From Acidovorax radicis N35 (lineage in GTDB: Bacteria; Pseudomonadota; Gammaproteobacteria; Burkholderiales; Burkholderiaceae_C), in NCBI RefSeq assembly GCF_000204195.1, contig NZ_AFBG01000015.1, forward strand, positions 101,410-165,409: a stretch of DNA of 64,000 nt. The letters run 5' to 3'. Below, piece by piece: positions 54,000 through 63,619 of this stretch. A program made the position numbers and the translations under genes. Under the pieces are notes generated by a model, which was not told the origin of the DNA, searched no databases, and saw nothing but the letters and a program-made list of their open reading frames with translations. Each line of letters starts with the position of its first letter. Position 1 is the first letter of the stretch.

Positions 54000-54797
54000 A
54001 TGATTTTACCCAGTGCTTCCCCCGCCAGCTGGCTGCTGGCCCTGGCCGCTGCCGTGGCATACGCCGTGCCCGCCGCCGCGCCCTCACGGCTGGGGGCCAC
54101 AGCGGCACGCAATGCGCTGCTGGTGGCCTGGGTACTGCACGGCGCGGTACTGGTATGGGGCTTGTGGGGCGACGCCCCCCGATTTGGTTTTGCGCCCGCC
54201 TTGTCGATGACCGCCTGGCTGGTGTTGACGGTGTATGCGGTGGAGCGACAGCTCTTTCCGCAGATGCAGTCGCGCTGGGTTCTGGCGGCACTGGGCGCCG
54301 TGGCCATCGTGCTGGCAGTGCTCTTTCCCGGCCAGCCGCTGCACGTGGCGGCTTCCGCCTGGCTGCCGCTGCACCTGGCATTGGGCATTGCCTGTTACGG
54401 TTTGTTTGCCGCCGCCGTGGTGCATGCCTGGCTCATGACACGCGCAGAGCAGCGCATCCGCCAGGCCGAAGACCCCCACAGCGGCATCCCCTTGCTCACA
54501 CTGGAGCGCCTGACCTTCCGCTTTGTGACGGCAGGCTTCATCCTGCTGACCGCCACCCTGCTGGCGGGCTGGCTGTTTGGCGACACGCTGTACGGCAGGG
54601 CTTGGCGATGGGACCACAAGGCTGTGTTCTCGCTGCTGTCCTGGCTCACGTTTGCAACCCTGCTTGTGGGACGAGCCCGCTTCGGATGGCGGGGCCGCAA
54701 CGCGGTGCGCGTGCTTTATGCAGGCGCGGCACTGCTTTTGCTGGCCTATGTGGGCTCCCGCTTTGTCATGGAAGTCGTTCTGGGCCGCAGCGTATGA
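54000..54797 (+). CDS. ypjD: YpjD/CcsA-like inner-membrane protein (cytochrome c assembly family)
   Basis: A 265-residue membrane protein with about eight hydrophobic segments. The family signature is WDHKAVFSLLSW near residue 204, related to the WxWD heme-handling motif of CcsA/CcmC proteins. YpjD homologues are often beside ffh in proteobacteria, as here; their job is not fixed, with links to metal or heme handling. The ATG at 54000 follows a TAAACT by seven bases and no Shine-Dalgarno sequence is visible. It overlaps the next small gene by 4 bp. Confidence 0.88.
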   Translation: MILPSASPASWLLALAAAVAYAVPAAAPSRLGATAARNALLVAWVLHGAVLVWGLWGDAPRFGFAPALSMTAWLVLTVYAVERQLFPQMQSRWVLAALGAVAIVLAVLFPGQPLHVAASAWLPLHLALGIACYGLFAAAVVHAWLMTRAEQRIRQAEDPHSGIPLLTLERLTFRFVTAGFILLTATLLAGWLFGDTLYGRAWRWDHKAVFSLLSWLTFATLLVGRARFGWRGRNAVRVLYAGAALLLLAYVGSRFVMEVVLGRSV

Positions 54798-55021
54798 AAT
54801 ACCTGGTCTTGCTGGTGGTCCTGGCCGTCGCCATCGGTATCTGGCGCAGCCGCCGCGTGCCGGATGCAACCCCTTCCAAACCGCCTGCGCCACCACTGGC
54901 GCTCCCCCAGAACATGCTGGCCTGCGCCCACTGCGGCATCCACATTCCGCAGGCCGAAGCCTTGATGGTCGGCAGCAACGCCTACTGCTGCGCAGAACAC
55001 CGGCACCTGGGCCCCGCCTGA
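54794..55021 (+). CDS. PP0621-family small protein
   Basis: A 75-residue protein with one N-terminal membrane helix (YLVLLVVLAVAIGIW), a Pro-rich linker and a small cysteine domain. The latter carries CAHCGIHIP and YCCAEHRH, a likely metal-binding knuckle. This pattern is that of the PP0621 family, whose function is unknown and whose gene usually sits just upstream of pilS. It overlaps ypjD by 4 bp (ATGA) and is followed by pilS after 8 bp. Confidence 0.82.
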   Translation: MKYLVLLVVLAVAIGIWRSRRVPDATPSKPPAPPLALPQNMLACAHCGIHIPQAEALMVGSNAYCCAEHRHLGPA

Positions 55022-55029
55022 ATCCGACC

Positions 55030-56733
55030 ATGCGCACGCTGCCCCCTGGCTCCTTGACATCCGTCATCGATGCGCCGTTTGTGCGCCTGTGGCGCGGCTT
55101 TCTGACGGGCCGTGTCATGGTGGCGCTGGCCCTGTTGGTGCTGCAAGGGGCTGGGCAGGTTATCAACCAAGCCACCGAGCCGGCCGTGCTGGCGGTGTGC
55201 GCGGCCTATCTGGTGGCCGCCATCATGCTGCGTGTGCTGGCCAGGCACAGTCCACCCTCGCCCGGGGTCGGCCCCCAATGGCTGCCATCCATCGGGTTGG
55301 ACCTTGCCGCAATTACCGCGCTGCAACTGCTGAATGCAGGCACCATGAACTACACCCCCCTGTTCGGCCTGCCCATTCTGATGGCGGCCGTGCTCGGGAC
55401 GCTGACCCTGGCACTTGGCACCACGGCGGGCGTCACGCTGCTGCTGCTGGGCTGGGCCTGGTGGCTGGGTTCGGGCACCGCAGGCGACGACGCACCACGC
55501 TACTTGCAAAGCGCGCTGACCGGAACAGGTTATTTCATCGTGAGCTACCTGGTTCACCAGCTCGCGACACGCCTGGCGCGCGAGCAGGAGGTGGCGCAGC
55601 AGAGCCAGGTCACCGCCCGGGTGCAGACACAGGTCAGTGCACTCGTCATCCAGAACCTGACCGACGGGGTACTGGTGGTGGACGAAAGTGATGTCGTGCG
55701 CATCGCAAACCCCGCAGGACTCCAGTTGCTTGGTGGGGCGTCCCTGCCCGAACTGCCATTCATCCTGGCATCCGAAGCCCCCTGGAATCCGCTCGTTATC
55801 CTGGCGCGGCGCACCTTCCGCCAGGAGCAGTCCCAGACCGCGGACGTGGATCTGCTGCATCCGGGGCAAAGTCCCACCGGACTGCATGTACGCACCTGGT
55901 TGACTTCGACGCGCGAGGCCGCGCGCCAGACACAGACCGAGCGGCTGTGCGTGATGTTCCTGCACGACCTGCGCGAGATGGAAGCCCGCCTGCGCACGGA
56001 AAAACTCGCCGCCATGGGTCGCATGTCGGCCGCTGTGGCGCATGAAATCCGCAACCCGCTGGCCGCGATCGTGCAGGCCAACGCCTTGCTCGAAGAAGAT
56101 CTGCACGACCCGGCACAAAAGCGCCTGGCCCACATGGTGCAGCAGAATGCCGACCGCCTTGCGCGCATTGCCGAGGAAGTGCTGGACATTGCCCGTGTGC
56201 AGCACCAGATCAGCCACGCGCCAGCGTCCACGTTGCCGCTGGACGAAACGGTATCGCAGGTATGGAATGACTGGCAGGCACAGGACCCCGTGCAGCGCCG
56301 GGCGGTGGTGATGCTGGAAGCTGGCAATACGCAGGTGGAATTCGACACCGAACACCTGCGCCGCGTGCTCGTGAACCTGCTGGACAATGCACTGCGCTAC
56401 GTGGGCCAGGAGCCGGACTCCCTCACGGTGACCACCCGCACCTTGCCCTCTGGCCAGACCAGCCTGCAAGTCTGGAGCGACGGTGCTCCCATGGACAAAT
56501 CCGTAGAGCGCCATCTGTTCGAACCATTTTTTTCGTCCGAAAGCCGCTCCAGCGGTCTCGGCCTTTATATTTGCCGCGAGCTGTGCCAGCGCCATGGGGC
56601 GTCCATCAGCTATCAGCGGCTTACCCGCACCACCCTGCGGGGCGAGGTGGGAGGCAACGCCTTCACCATCGGCTTTCGCCGCACCACACGCCCTGCCGAA
56701 GCCGCCACGCTGTTTGACACCATCGTGGTCTGA
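55030..56733 (+). CDS. pilS: Sensor histidine kinase PilS
   Basis: A 567-residue kinase of the pilus two-component system. An N-terminal membrane region has about six helices (to about residue 180). A PAS-like domain follows (ALVIQNLTDGVLVVDESDVVRIANPAG). The kinase core has phosphoacceptor His338 (VAHEIRNPLAAI), VNLLDNALRYV, and SGLGLYICRELCQRHG. In Pseudomonas PilS senses pilin in the membrane and phosphorylates PilR. ATG 55030 is chosen; the frame is open upstream as a shadow of ypjD. pilR follows after 11 bp. Confidence 0.93.
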   Translation: MRTLPPGSLTSVIDAPFVRLWRGFLTGRVMVALALLVLQGAGQVINQATEPAVLAVCAAYLVAAIMLRVLARHSPPSPGVGPQWLPSIGLDLAAITALQLLNAGTMNYTPLFGLPILMAAVLGTLTLALGTTAGVTLLLLGWAWWLGSGTAGDDAPRYLQSALTGTGYFIVSYLVHQLATRLAREQEVAQQSQVTARVQTQVSALVIQNLTDGVLVVDESDVVRIANPAGLQLLGGASLPELPFILASEAPWNPLVILARRTFRQEQSQTADVDLLHPGQSPTGLHVRTWLTSTREAARQTQTERLCVMFLHDLREMEARLRTEKLAAMGRMSAAVAHEIRNPLAAIVQANALLEEDLHDPAQKRLAHMVQQNADRLARIAEEVLDIARVQHQISHAPASTLPLDETVSQVWNDWQAQDPVQRRAVVMLEAGNTQVEFDTEHLRRVLVNLLDNALRYVGQEPDSLTVTTRTLPSGQTSLQVWSDGAPMDKSVERHLFEPFFSSESRSSGLGLYICRELCQRHGASISYQRLTRTTLRGEVGGNAFTIGFRRTTRPAEAATLFDTIVV

Positions 56734-56744
56734 AACGCCTTGCC

Positions 56745-58262
56745 ATGAACGCCCCTACTGCTTCCATCCTCGTCGTGGACGACGAACCCGACCTGCGCAC
56801 CTTGTACGAGCTGACCTTGCTGCGCGAAGGCTACCGTGTGGAAACCGCATCCAGCGTCCAGGAGGCTCGCGATCAGCTCAAAGCCCAACGTTTCGATGCC
56901 GTCATCACCGACATGCGCCTGCCCGACGGCTTCGGCATGGAACTGCTGCAGGACCTGCGCGACCAGCAGCGCCGTGAGCGCTGCGTGGTCATGACGGCAT
57001 ATGGGTCGGCCGAGAACGCCGTGGAAGCCCTGCGCTCCGGTGCGTTTGACTACCTGACCAAGCCCGTGGACCTGAAGCAGTTCCGTTCGGTGGTCGCATC
57101 GGCCGTGCAGGGTACGGGGGGCGTCCCTGCGCCCCGGGCAACACGTACGGGGGGCGTACAAGGTCGGCAGGGCACTTTCAGCGCAGATCCCTTAGCAGCG
57201 GGCTCCGCGCTGGACCGGATGGTGGGGGCCTCTGAGGCCATCCGCAACGTCAAGCAGCGGGTGGCCAAGGTGGCGCGCGGCATGGCGCCCGTGCTGATTC
57301 ATGGTGAATCTGGCACGGGCAAGGAATTGGTGGCGCAGGCGCTGCATGCCAGCAGCCAGCGTGCAGACGGGCCGCTGGTGGCCGTGAACTGTGGCGCCAT
57401 CCCCGAGAACCTGCTGGAGGCGGAATTTTTTGGGGCCCGAAAAGGCTCCTACACCGGCGCCAACCAGGACCGGGATGGCTACTTTCAGGCCGCCCGTGGC
57501 GGCACACTTTTTCTGGACGAAATCGGTGACCTACCCCTGGCCATGCAGTCCAAATTGCTGCGCGCCATCCAGGAACGCAGCGTGCGACCGCTGGGCTCCA
57601 CCCAGGAAGAGACGGTGGATGTGCGCATCGTCAGTGCCACGCACCGCGACCTGGCCGCAGACGTGCAATCGGGCCGCTTCCGGCAGGATCTCTACTACCG
57701 GCTCAATGTGATCGAGATAGTGATCCCCCCGTTGCGCGAACGGCGCGAAGATCTGCCTGTGCTGTGCTCCGCGCTGCTGGCGCGCATTGCCCAGGAGTCC
57801 GGCATGCCGGTGCCCTCCCTCACGGAGCACGCGCTCCAGGCCATTGCGGCGCACCCCCTGACCGGCAACGTCCGGGAACTGGAAAACCTGCTGCACCGGG
57901 CCGTGGCGCTCAGTGACGGGGACGAACTGAATGTGGATTGGCCCTCTGGCACCCCAGACCCGCTGAAGGCGCGCCCGATTACAGCGCCCGCCCTTCACAA
58001 CCACGCCGAGGCGCAGGTCCCCTACTCACCGCCAGCGCCCGCCACCAATGTGGGCGGCTCGGTAGCTCTGCCCAATGACCTTCAGGCCTGGCTGGACCAG
58101 CAGGAGCGGGACATACTGATCCGCGCCCTGCGCGAGGCGGGCTTCAACCGGACAGCAACTGCAGCCCGGCTGGGCATCAGCCTGCGCCAAATACGCTACC
58201 GCATCGCCCGGCTGAACATCGCCGTTCCCAATGACCAGGACCCGCATGACGAAATCGGCTGA
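56745..58262 (+). CDS. pilR: Sigma-54-dependent response regulator PilR
   Basis: A 505-residue NtrC-family activator of pilin transcription. The receiver has ILVVDDEPD and phospho-Asp56 (ITDMRLPDG). The AAA+ domain has Walker A GESGTGKE (187-194), a sigma-54 loop GSYTGA (234-239), close to the GSFTGA of other PilR proteins, and GTLFLDEIGDLP. The C-terminal helix-turn-helix is FNRTATAARLGISLRQIRYRI. A Gly/Arg-rich insert (about 124-142) links receiver and AAA+ domain. Its target pilA is not in the window. It overlaps ampD. Confidence 0.94.
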   Translation: MNAPTASILVVDDEPDLRTLYELTLLREGYRVETASSVQEARDQLKAQRFDAVITDMRLPDGFGMELLQDLRDQQRRERCVVMTAYGSAENAVEALRSGAFDYLTKPVDLKQFRSVVASAVQGTGGVPAPRATRTGGVQGRQGTFSADPLAAGSALDRMVGASEAIRNVKQRVAKVARGMAPVLIHGESGTGKELVAQALHASSQRADGPLVAVNCGAIPENLLEAEFFGARKGSYTGANQDRDGYFQAARGGTLFLDEIGDLPLAMQSKLLRAIQERSVRPLGSTQEETVDVRIVSATHRDLAADVQSGRFRQDLYYRLNVIEIVIPPLRERREDLPVLCSALLARIAQESGMPVPSLTEHALQAIAAHPLTGNVRELENLLHRAVALSDGDELNVDWPSGTPDPLKARPITAPALHNHAEAQVPYSPPAPATNVGGSVALPNDLQAWLDQQERDILIRALREAGFNRTATAARLGISLRQIRYRIARLNIAVPNDQDPHDEIG

Positions 58263-58875
58263 AGCGGAGCCAGACGGACTCCCGCCTTGGGATGGGGGGT
58301 GGCACCGCGCAGCCACAAGACTGGAATCCCCCAACCACGGCTTGCGTCCCACCGCAGCAGCGTCCTTCATCGACCTGATCGTGGTGCACTCCATCAGCTT
58401 GCCGCCAGGCGAATACGGAGGGAACGCAGTACAACAGCTGTTCACCAACACGCTGGACTGGGACGCGCATCCGTACTACCAAAGCATCCGAGGCTTGGCG
58501 GTGTCGTCGCATTTCTTCATTGACCGCGCTGGCGCCCTTTGGCAGTTTGTGGACTGCGACCGCCGGGCTTGGCACGCTGGCCAGTCGGCCTATCGCGGGC
58601 GCGGCCAGTGCAATGACGATTCGATCGGCATTGAACTGGAGGGCCTTGAGGGGCTGGCGTTCGAGTCCGCGCAGTACCAGACACTGGCCATGCTCTGCCG
58701 GGACATCGAGCAGCGCTACCCCATCGAACACATCGCCGGGCATGAACACATCGCACCCGGACGCAAGCAGGACCCGGGGCCGGGGTTCGACTGGGTGCGG
58801 GTGCAAAAAGCACTGCACTGGCCACTGCTGCGCTTTCCACTGCCCACCCGGCCCGCCATACAAGCCGCCAGCTGA
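58246..58875 (+). CDS. ampD: 1,6-anhydro-N-acetylmuramyl-L-alanine amidase AmpD
   Basis: A 209-residue cytoplasmic amidase that recycles cell-wall muropeptides and keeps ampC-type regulators quiet. It shows IDLIVVHSISLPPGEYGG with the first zinc His, SSHFFIDRAGALWQFV, RAWHAGQS, SIGIELEG, and AGHEHIAPGRKQDPGPGFDW with the last His and Asp ligands. These are all the AmpD hallmarks. ATG 58246 has an AGGA site five bases before it; ATG 58231 in the same frame is possible. Both overlap the end of pilR, so translation may be coupled. Confidence 0.94.
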   Translation: MTKSAEAEPDGLPPWDGGWHRAATRLESPNHGLRPTAAASFIDLIVVHSISLPPGEYGGNAVQQLFTNTLDWDAHPYYQSIRGLAVSSHFFIDRAGALWQFVDCDRRAWHAGQSAYRGRGQCNDDSIGIELEGLEGLAFESAQYQTLAMLCRDIEQRYPIEHIAGHEHIAPGRKQDPGPGFDWVRVQKALHWPLLRFPLPTRPAIQAAS

Positions 58876-59103
58876 ATGCATGGTGGCAGCGCCACGTCAA
58901 GCGACTTTTTTCTTTGTGCAACTGCACATAAGTGCATACCCAGACACCGTGCGGCTTCGGGGAGAAAACCCGCTCGAAACGCTTGTTTTTGCGCGGGTTT
59001 CTTTCTACTTTTTCGCAGTGGCAAGGGATTCCAGCGGGGTCATCCCAAGGGCTTCTGGCAGCGCTGACATGCTGTTTCGCTTTTCCCGATGGTTTAGGGC
59101 AGT
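58876..59103. other. Non-coding stretch between ampD and the nrdA promoter
   Basis: Together with the nrdA promoter this is the longest gene-free region in the window (368 bp to ATG 59244). It holds a loose hairpin, AAACCCGC (58966-58973) with GCGGGTTT (58993-59000), followed by a C/T-rich run, possibly the ampD terminator. It also has a short TGCAC-ATAA-GTGCA palindrome (58923-58936). Nothing else is recognisable. Confidence 0.45.
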
Positions 59104-59151
59104 ACACTACCGGTAGTGTCTTGAATGCATATGACACACCATATATAGTGT
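59104..59151 (+). promoter_or_regulatory. nrdAB promoter with two NrdR boxes
   Basis: Two 16-bp NrdR-type boxes are present: ACACTACCGGTAGTGT (59104-59119, perfect palindrome) and ACACCATATATAGTGT (59136-59151, one base off the usual pattern). Their centres are 32 bp apart, three helical turns, the normal NrdR spacing. Between and under them lies a promoter: TTGAAT (59121-59126), 17 bp, TATAGT (59144-59149). The downstream box covers the -10. Confidence 0.85.
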
Positions 59152-59243
59152 GCGCCAGACAGTAGTCCGCCGCATCAATCGCACGCTGCGACGGCATCCA
59201 GGCCGCGCACCACACCCCAGACAGCCCACAGAAGAGGACCCCC

Positions 59244-62186
59244 ATGCAAGCTGCTTTGAACACGCCTTCCACGCCCCAAGCGATCTCTGCCGAGACCTCG
59301 GCCTCCCAGCCCGCACAAACTGCGGCTGGCAACTCGCTGGCGCACTATCAGATCATTCGCCGCAATGGAGCGGTCGTGCCGTTCGAGCCACAGAAAATTG
59401 CAGTGGCAATGATGAAGGCCTTCCTGGCAGTGCATGGCACACAAGGCGCAGCGTCCGCCAGCGTGCGCGAGGTCGTGGACACCCTGACCCACAACGTCAC
59501 CCGGGCCCTGGTGCGCTCGCGCCCCGGCGGCGGCACCTTCCATATTGAAGACGTACAGGACCAGGTGGAACTGGGCCTGATGCGTGGCGGCCACCATGAA
59601 ATCGCCCGCGCCTATGTGCTGTACCGCGAGCGCCGCACCCAGGAGCGCGCTCGCCAGACCGAGCAGCAAGCTCCGGTGGTGTCTACCCCGCTGCTGCAGG
59701 TCATCGACGGTGGCGAGCGCATCGCGCTCGACCCCAGGCGGTTGCAAGCATTGATTGAGTCTGCCTGCGTGAACCTGGGCGCCGACGTGAAGGCCGACCC
59801 TATCGTGGCCGAGACCATGCGCAACCTGTACGACGGCGTCCCCATGGACGAGGTCTACAAGGCGTCCATCCTGGCGGCACGTACGCTCATCGAAAAAGAC
59901 CCCGACTACACCTACGCCACCGCCCGCCTGCTGCTGCACACCATCGTGCGTGAAGTACTGGGCCGCGAAGTCACTCAGGATGCAATGGGCCAAGCGTACA
60001 TCGAGTACTTCCCTCAGTTCATCAAGAAGGGGGTGGACAACGAACTGCTGGACCCGCGCCTGCTGACGTTCGACCTGGCCCGCCTGGGCGCCGCCCTCAA
60101 GGCCGACCGCGACCTGCAGTTCGACTACCTGGGCCTGCAGACCCTGTACGACCGCTACTTCCTGCACGTGCGCAAGACCCGCATCGAGCTGCCCCAGTGC
60201 TTCTTCATGCGCGTGGCCATGGGCCTGTCGCTCAACGAAGCCGACCGTGAAGCCCGTGCCATCGAGTTCTACGAGATCCTCTCGAGCTTCGACTTCATGT
60301 CCAGCACGCCCACGCTGTTCAACAGCGGCACGCTGCGCTCGCAGCTGTCCTCGTGCTACCTGACCACCGTGCCCGACCACCTCGAAGGCATCTACGACTC
60401 CATCAAGGAGAACGCGCTGCTGTCCAAGTTTGCCGGCGGCCTGGGCAACGACTGGACCCGCGTGCGGGCCCTGGGCTCGCACATCAAGGGCACGAACGGC
60501 GAATCGCAGGGCGTGGTTCCCTTCCTCAAAGTGGTGAATGACACGGCCGTGGCCGTGAACCAGGGCGGCAAGCGCAAAGGCGCCGTCTGCACCTACCTGG
60601 AAACCTGGCACCTGGATATCGAGGAGTTCCTGGAGCTGCGCAAGAACACCGGCGATGACCGCCGCCGCACGCACGACATGAACACCGCCAACTGGATCCC
60701 CGACCTGTTCATGCGCCGGGTGATGGAAAAGGGCACATGGACCCTGTTCTCGCCCTCCGACGTGCCCGACCTACACGACCTGTTCGGCACCGCGTTCGAG
60801 AAGGCCTACGTGGCCTACGAACAGAAGGCTGCGCGCGGCGAGATCAAGCCCTCCAAGACGGTGCAAGCCACCGACATGTGGCGCAAGATGCTGACCATGC
60901 TGTTCGAGACCGGCCATCCCTGGATCACTTTCAAGGATGCCTGCAACGTGCGCTCGCCCCAGCAGCATGCCGGCGTGGTGCATTCGTCGAATCTGTGCAC
61001 CGAGATCACGCTGAACACCAGCGACACTGAAACCGCCGTGTGCAACCTGGGCTCGGTGAATCTGCTGCAGCATATTAAAGACGGCCAACTCGACCACGAC
61101 AAGCTCAAGAAGACCATCACCGTTGCCATGCGCATGCTGGACAACGTGATCGACATCAACTACTACGCAGTCACGAAAGCCCGTGACTCCAACCTGCGTC
61201 ACCGCCCGGTAGGTCTGGGTGTGATGGCATTCCAGGACAGTCTGTACGAGTTGCGCATTCCCTACGCCTCGCAGGCGGCCGTGGAGTTCGCCGACAAGTC
61301 GATGGAAGCCATCTGCTACTACGCCTACTGGGCCTCGACCGAGCTGGCCAAGGAACGCGGCCAGTATTCCAGCTACAAGGGCTCACTGTGGGACCAGGGC
61401 ATCCTGCCCCTCGATACGCTGGACATGCTGGCCACGGCACGCGGCGGCTACGTGGAAGTGGACCGCTCTGCCACGCTCGACTGGGATGCCCTGCGCAAGA
61501 AGATCGCCCAGGACGGCATGCGCAACTCCAACTGCGTCGCCATCGCCCCCACGGCCACCATCTCCAACATCATCGGCGTGGACGCCTCGATCGAGCCTTC
61601 GTTCGGCAACCTGTCGGTCAAGTCCAACCTGTCGGGTGAGTTCACCGTGATCAACGGCGGCCTGGTACGCGACCTCAAGCGCCTGGGCCTGTGGGACGAC
61701 GTGATGATCATGGACCTCAAGCACTTCAAGGGATCTTTGCACCCCATCGACCGCGTGCCCCAGGATATCAAGGCCCTGTACTCGACGGCCTTTGAAGTCG
61801 AAGCCCAGTGGCTGGTCGAAGCGGCATCGCGTCGCCAGAAGTGGATCGATCAGGCACAGAGCCTGAATATCTATATGGCAGGCGCATCGGGCAAGAAGCT
61901 CGACGACACCTACAAACTGGCGTGGATCCGTGGCCTCAAGACCACGTATTACCTGCGCACACAGAGCGCCACGCACGTCGAAATGAGCACCGTGAACACG
62001 CGCCAACTCAACGCGGTTTCGTCAGGCAACGACAGCGGCGCATCGTCCGCTTCGGCGCCCGCTCAAGCCCAGCCCGGCGCGCTGGAGGCGGCGGCCGCTA
62101 CAGCCGCCCATCAAGCAGCAGCTGTGCCTGCTACCGACGTTAAGTTCTGCGCCATCGACGATCCCGGTTGCGAAGCCTGCCAATAA
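59244..62186 (+). CDS. nrdA: Class Ia ribonucleotide reductase, alpha subunit, with tandem ATP cones
   Basis: A 980-residue enzyme reducing ribonucleoside diphosphates. Two ATP-cone domains lie in tandem at the N-terminus (about 34-130, IIRRNGAVVPFEPQKI; and about 152-245, VIDGGERIALDPRRL). The catalytic barrel has LSSCYLTTVPDHL (first redox Cys), NLCTEITLN (thiyl Cys), AVCNLGSVNL (second redox Cys) and ATISNIIGVDASIEP. The flexible C-terminus ends CAIDDPGCEACQ with the shuttle cysteine pair. The extra cone makes it longer than E. coli NrdA (761) and like Pseudomonas NrdA. An AGAGGA site precedes the ATG. NrdR boxes upstream indicate repression when dNTPs are plentiful. Confidence 0.97.
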   Translation: MQAALNTPSTPQAISAETSASQPAQTAAGNSLAHYQIIRRNGAVVPFEPQKIAVAMMKAFLAVHGTQGAASASVREVVDTLTHNVTRALVRSRPGGGTFHIEDVQDQVELGLMRGGHHEIARAYVLYRERRTQERARQTEQQAPVVSTPLLQVIDGGERIALDPRRLQALIESACVNLGADVKADPIVAETMRNLYDGVPMDEVYKASILAARTLIEKDPDYTYATARLLLHTIVREVLGREVTQDAMGQAYIEYFPQFIKKGVDNELLDPRLLTFDLARLGAALKADRDLQFDYLGLQTLYDRYFLHVRKTRIELPQCFFMRVAMGLSLNEADREARAIEFYEILSSFDFMSSTPTLFNSGTLRSQLSSCYLTTVPDHLEGIYDSIKENALLSKFAGGLGNDWTRVRALGSHIKGTNGESQGVVPFLKVVNDTAVAVNQGGKRKGAVCTYLETWHLDIEEFLELRKNTGDDRRRTHDMNTANWIPDLFMRRVMEKGTWTLFSPSDVPDLHDLFGTAFEKAYVAYEQKAARGEIKPSKTVQATDMWRKMLTMLFETGHPWITFKDACNVRSPQQHAGVVHSSNLCTEITLNTSDTETAVCNLGSVNLLQHIKDGQLDHDKLKKTITVAMRMLDNVIDINYYAVTKARDSNLRHRPVGLGVMAFQDSLYELRIPYASQAAVEFADKSMEAICYYAYWASTELAKERGQYSSYKGSLWDQGILPLDTLDMLATARGGYVEVDRSATLDWDALRKKIAQDGMRNSNCVAIAPTATISNIIGVDASIEPSFGNLSVKSNLSGEFTVINGGLVRDLKRLGLWDDVMIMDLKHFKGSLHPIDRVPQDIKALYSTAFEVEAQWLVEAASRRQKWIDQAQSLNIYMAGASGKKLDDTYKLAWIRGLKTTYYLRTQSATHVEMSTVNTRQLNAVSSGNDSGASSASAPAQAQPGALEAAAATAAHQAAAVPATDVKFCAIDDPGCEACQ

Positions 62187-62195
62187 GGACTTCGT

Positions 62196-62229
62196 GCGCG
62201 ACGCCTCGGACTCTCTTGAGGTGTCGCGC
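62196..62229 (+). other. Stem-loop in the nrdA-nrdB gap
   Basis: GCGCGACGCCTC (62196-62207) pairs with GAGGTGTCGCGC (62218-62229), 12 bp with one G.U, 10-nt loop, starting 9 bases after the nrdA stop. No T-run follows, so it more likely protects or processes the mRNA than terminates it. Confidence 0.6.
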
Positions 62230-62321
62230 GTGTGCTGTGAAGCAACAAATCGTTGCTGCACAACGCTTCAGTGCTTTTCTTTTTGCAGCACTGCTTTCAT
62301 AATCCGAACACTGGAAAATCT

Positions 62322-63518
62322 ATGTTGTCCTGGGACGAAGAAGTCAAGCCCTCATCGCAAAATCAACTGGACGGTGGACTGAACAAGAGCCACTCGGTGG
62401 GACAGCCGCCCCTGTCTTTCCAGACCCCTTCCTCGCAGGCCGTGCACGCATCGATGACGGCCTCCGCAGCACCGCAAGCAGCGCCCGCCGCAGCCACGCA
62501 ACGCCGTGTGAACGCTGCCGACAAGCGCATCATCAACGGCCAGACCGACGTCAATCAACTGGTCCCGTTCAAGTACAAGTGGGCGTGGGAAAAGTACCTC
62601 GCCACCTGCGCCAACCACTGGATGCCACAAGAGGTGAACATGACGCGCGACATCGCGTTGTGGAAGGACCCGAACGGCCTGACCGAAGACGAGCGCCGCA
62701 TCATCAAGCGCAACCTCGGCTTCTTCGTGACCGCCGACTCGCTGGCCGCCAACAACATCGTGCTGGGCACCTACCGCCACATCACGGCACCCGAGTGCCG
62801 CCAGTTCCTGCTGCGCCAGGCGTTCGAGGAAGCAATCCACACACACGCCTACCAGTACATCGTGGAGTCACTCGGTCTGGACGAAGGCGAGATCTTCAAC
62901 GCCTACCTGGAAGTGCCCTCGATCCGCGACAAGGACCAGTTCCTGATCCCCTTCATCGAAGCGATCATGGACCCCAACTTCCACACCGGCACCTTCGAGA
63001 CCGACCAGACGCTGCTCAAGTCGCTGATCGTGTTTGCCTGCCTGATGGAAGGCCTGTTCTTCTACGTGGGCTTCACACAGATCCTTGCGCTGGGTCGACA
63101 GAACAAGATGACCGGCGCTGCAGAGCAGTACCAATACATCCTGCGTGACGAGTCGATGCATTGCAACTTTGGCATCGACCTGATCAACCAGCTCAAGCTG
63201 GAGAATCCACACCTTTGGACGGCCGAGTTCAAGGCCGAGATCAACGCGTTATTCATGAAAGCCGTGGAGCTCGAGTACCGCTACGCCGAGGACACCATGC
63301 CGCGTGGCGTGCTGGGCATGAACGCATCGATGTTCAAGGGCTACCTGCGCTACATCGCCAACCGCCGCGCCACGCAGATTGGACTCGAGACGCTGTTCCC
63401 CAACGAGGAGAACCCGTTCCCGTGGATGAGCGAAATGATCGACTTGAAGAAAGAACGCAATTTCTTCGAAACCCGAGTGATTGAATACCAGTCCGGTGGT
63501 GCGCTGTCCTGGGACTAG
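62322..63518 (+). CDS. nrdB: Class Ia ribonucleotide reductase, beta (radical) subunit
   Basis: A 398-residue diiron-tyrosyl radical protein partnering NrdA. Iron ligands are in order: Asp139 (VTADSL), Glu170 and His173 (EEAIHTHAY), Glu in CLMEGLFFY, and Glu/His in [10 protein letters not shown]. The radical tyrosine is Tyr177, four residues after the His, as in E. coli Tyr122, so it is class Ia rather than the tyrosine-free Ic type. The N-terminal ~65 residues are a Ser/Ala/Pro-rich extension. ATG 62322 is the likely start; the open frame begins earlier. The gene is 135 bp downstream of nrdA with a stem-loop between. Confidence 0.96.
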   Translation: MLSWDEEVKPSSQNQLDGGLNKSHSVGQPPLSFQTPSSQAVHASMTASAAPQAAPAAATQRRVNAADKRIINGQTDVNQLVPFKYKWAWEKYLATCANHWMPQEVNMTRDIALWKDPNGLTEDERRIIKRNLGFFVTADSLAANNIVLGTYRHITAPECRQFLLRQAFEEAIHTHAYQYIVESLGLDEGEIFNAYLEVPSIRDKDQFLIPFIEAIMDPNFHTGTFETDQTLLKSLIVFACLMEGLFFYVGFTQILALGRQNKMTGAAEQYQYILRDESMHCNFGIDLINQLKLENPHLWTAEFKAEINALFMKAVELEYRYAEDTMPRGVLGMNASMFKGYLRYIANRRATQIGLETLFPNEENPFPWMSEMIDLKKERNFFETRVIEYQSGGALSWD

Positions 63519-63619
63519 CGCCTCTTTTATTTGCAGGCATCACACCACCATGGATATCTACACCACGCCCACCACAGACAGCGCCTCAGAGCGCCGCCGT
63601 GTGGGGCGTTTCCGTGTTC

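Noticed and set aside
58517..59332. Leftward open frame of 271 codons over ampD end, the nrdA promoter and nrdA start
   Set aside because: It would cross the NrdR boxes and two real genes; sequence is Cys/Trp/Arg-rich noise.
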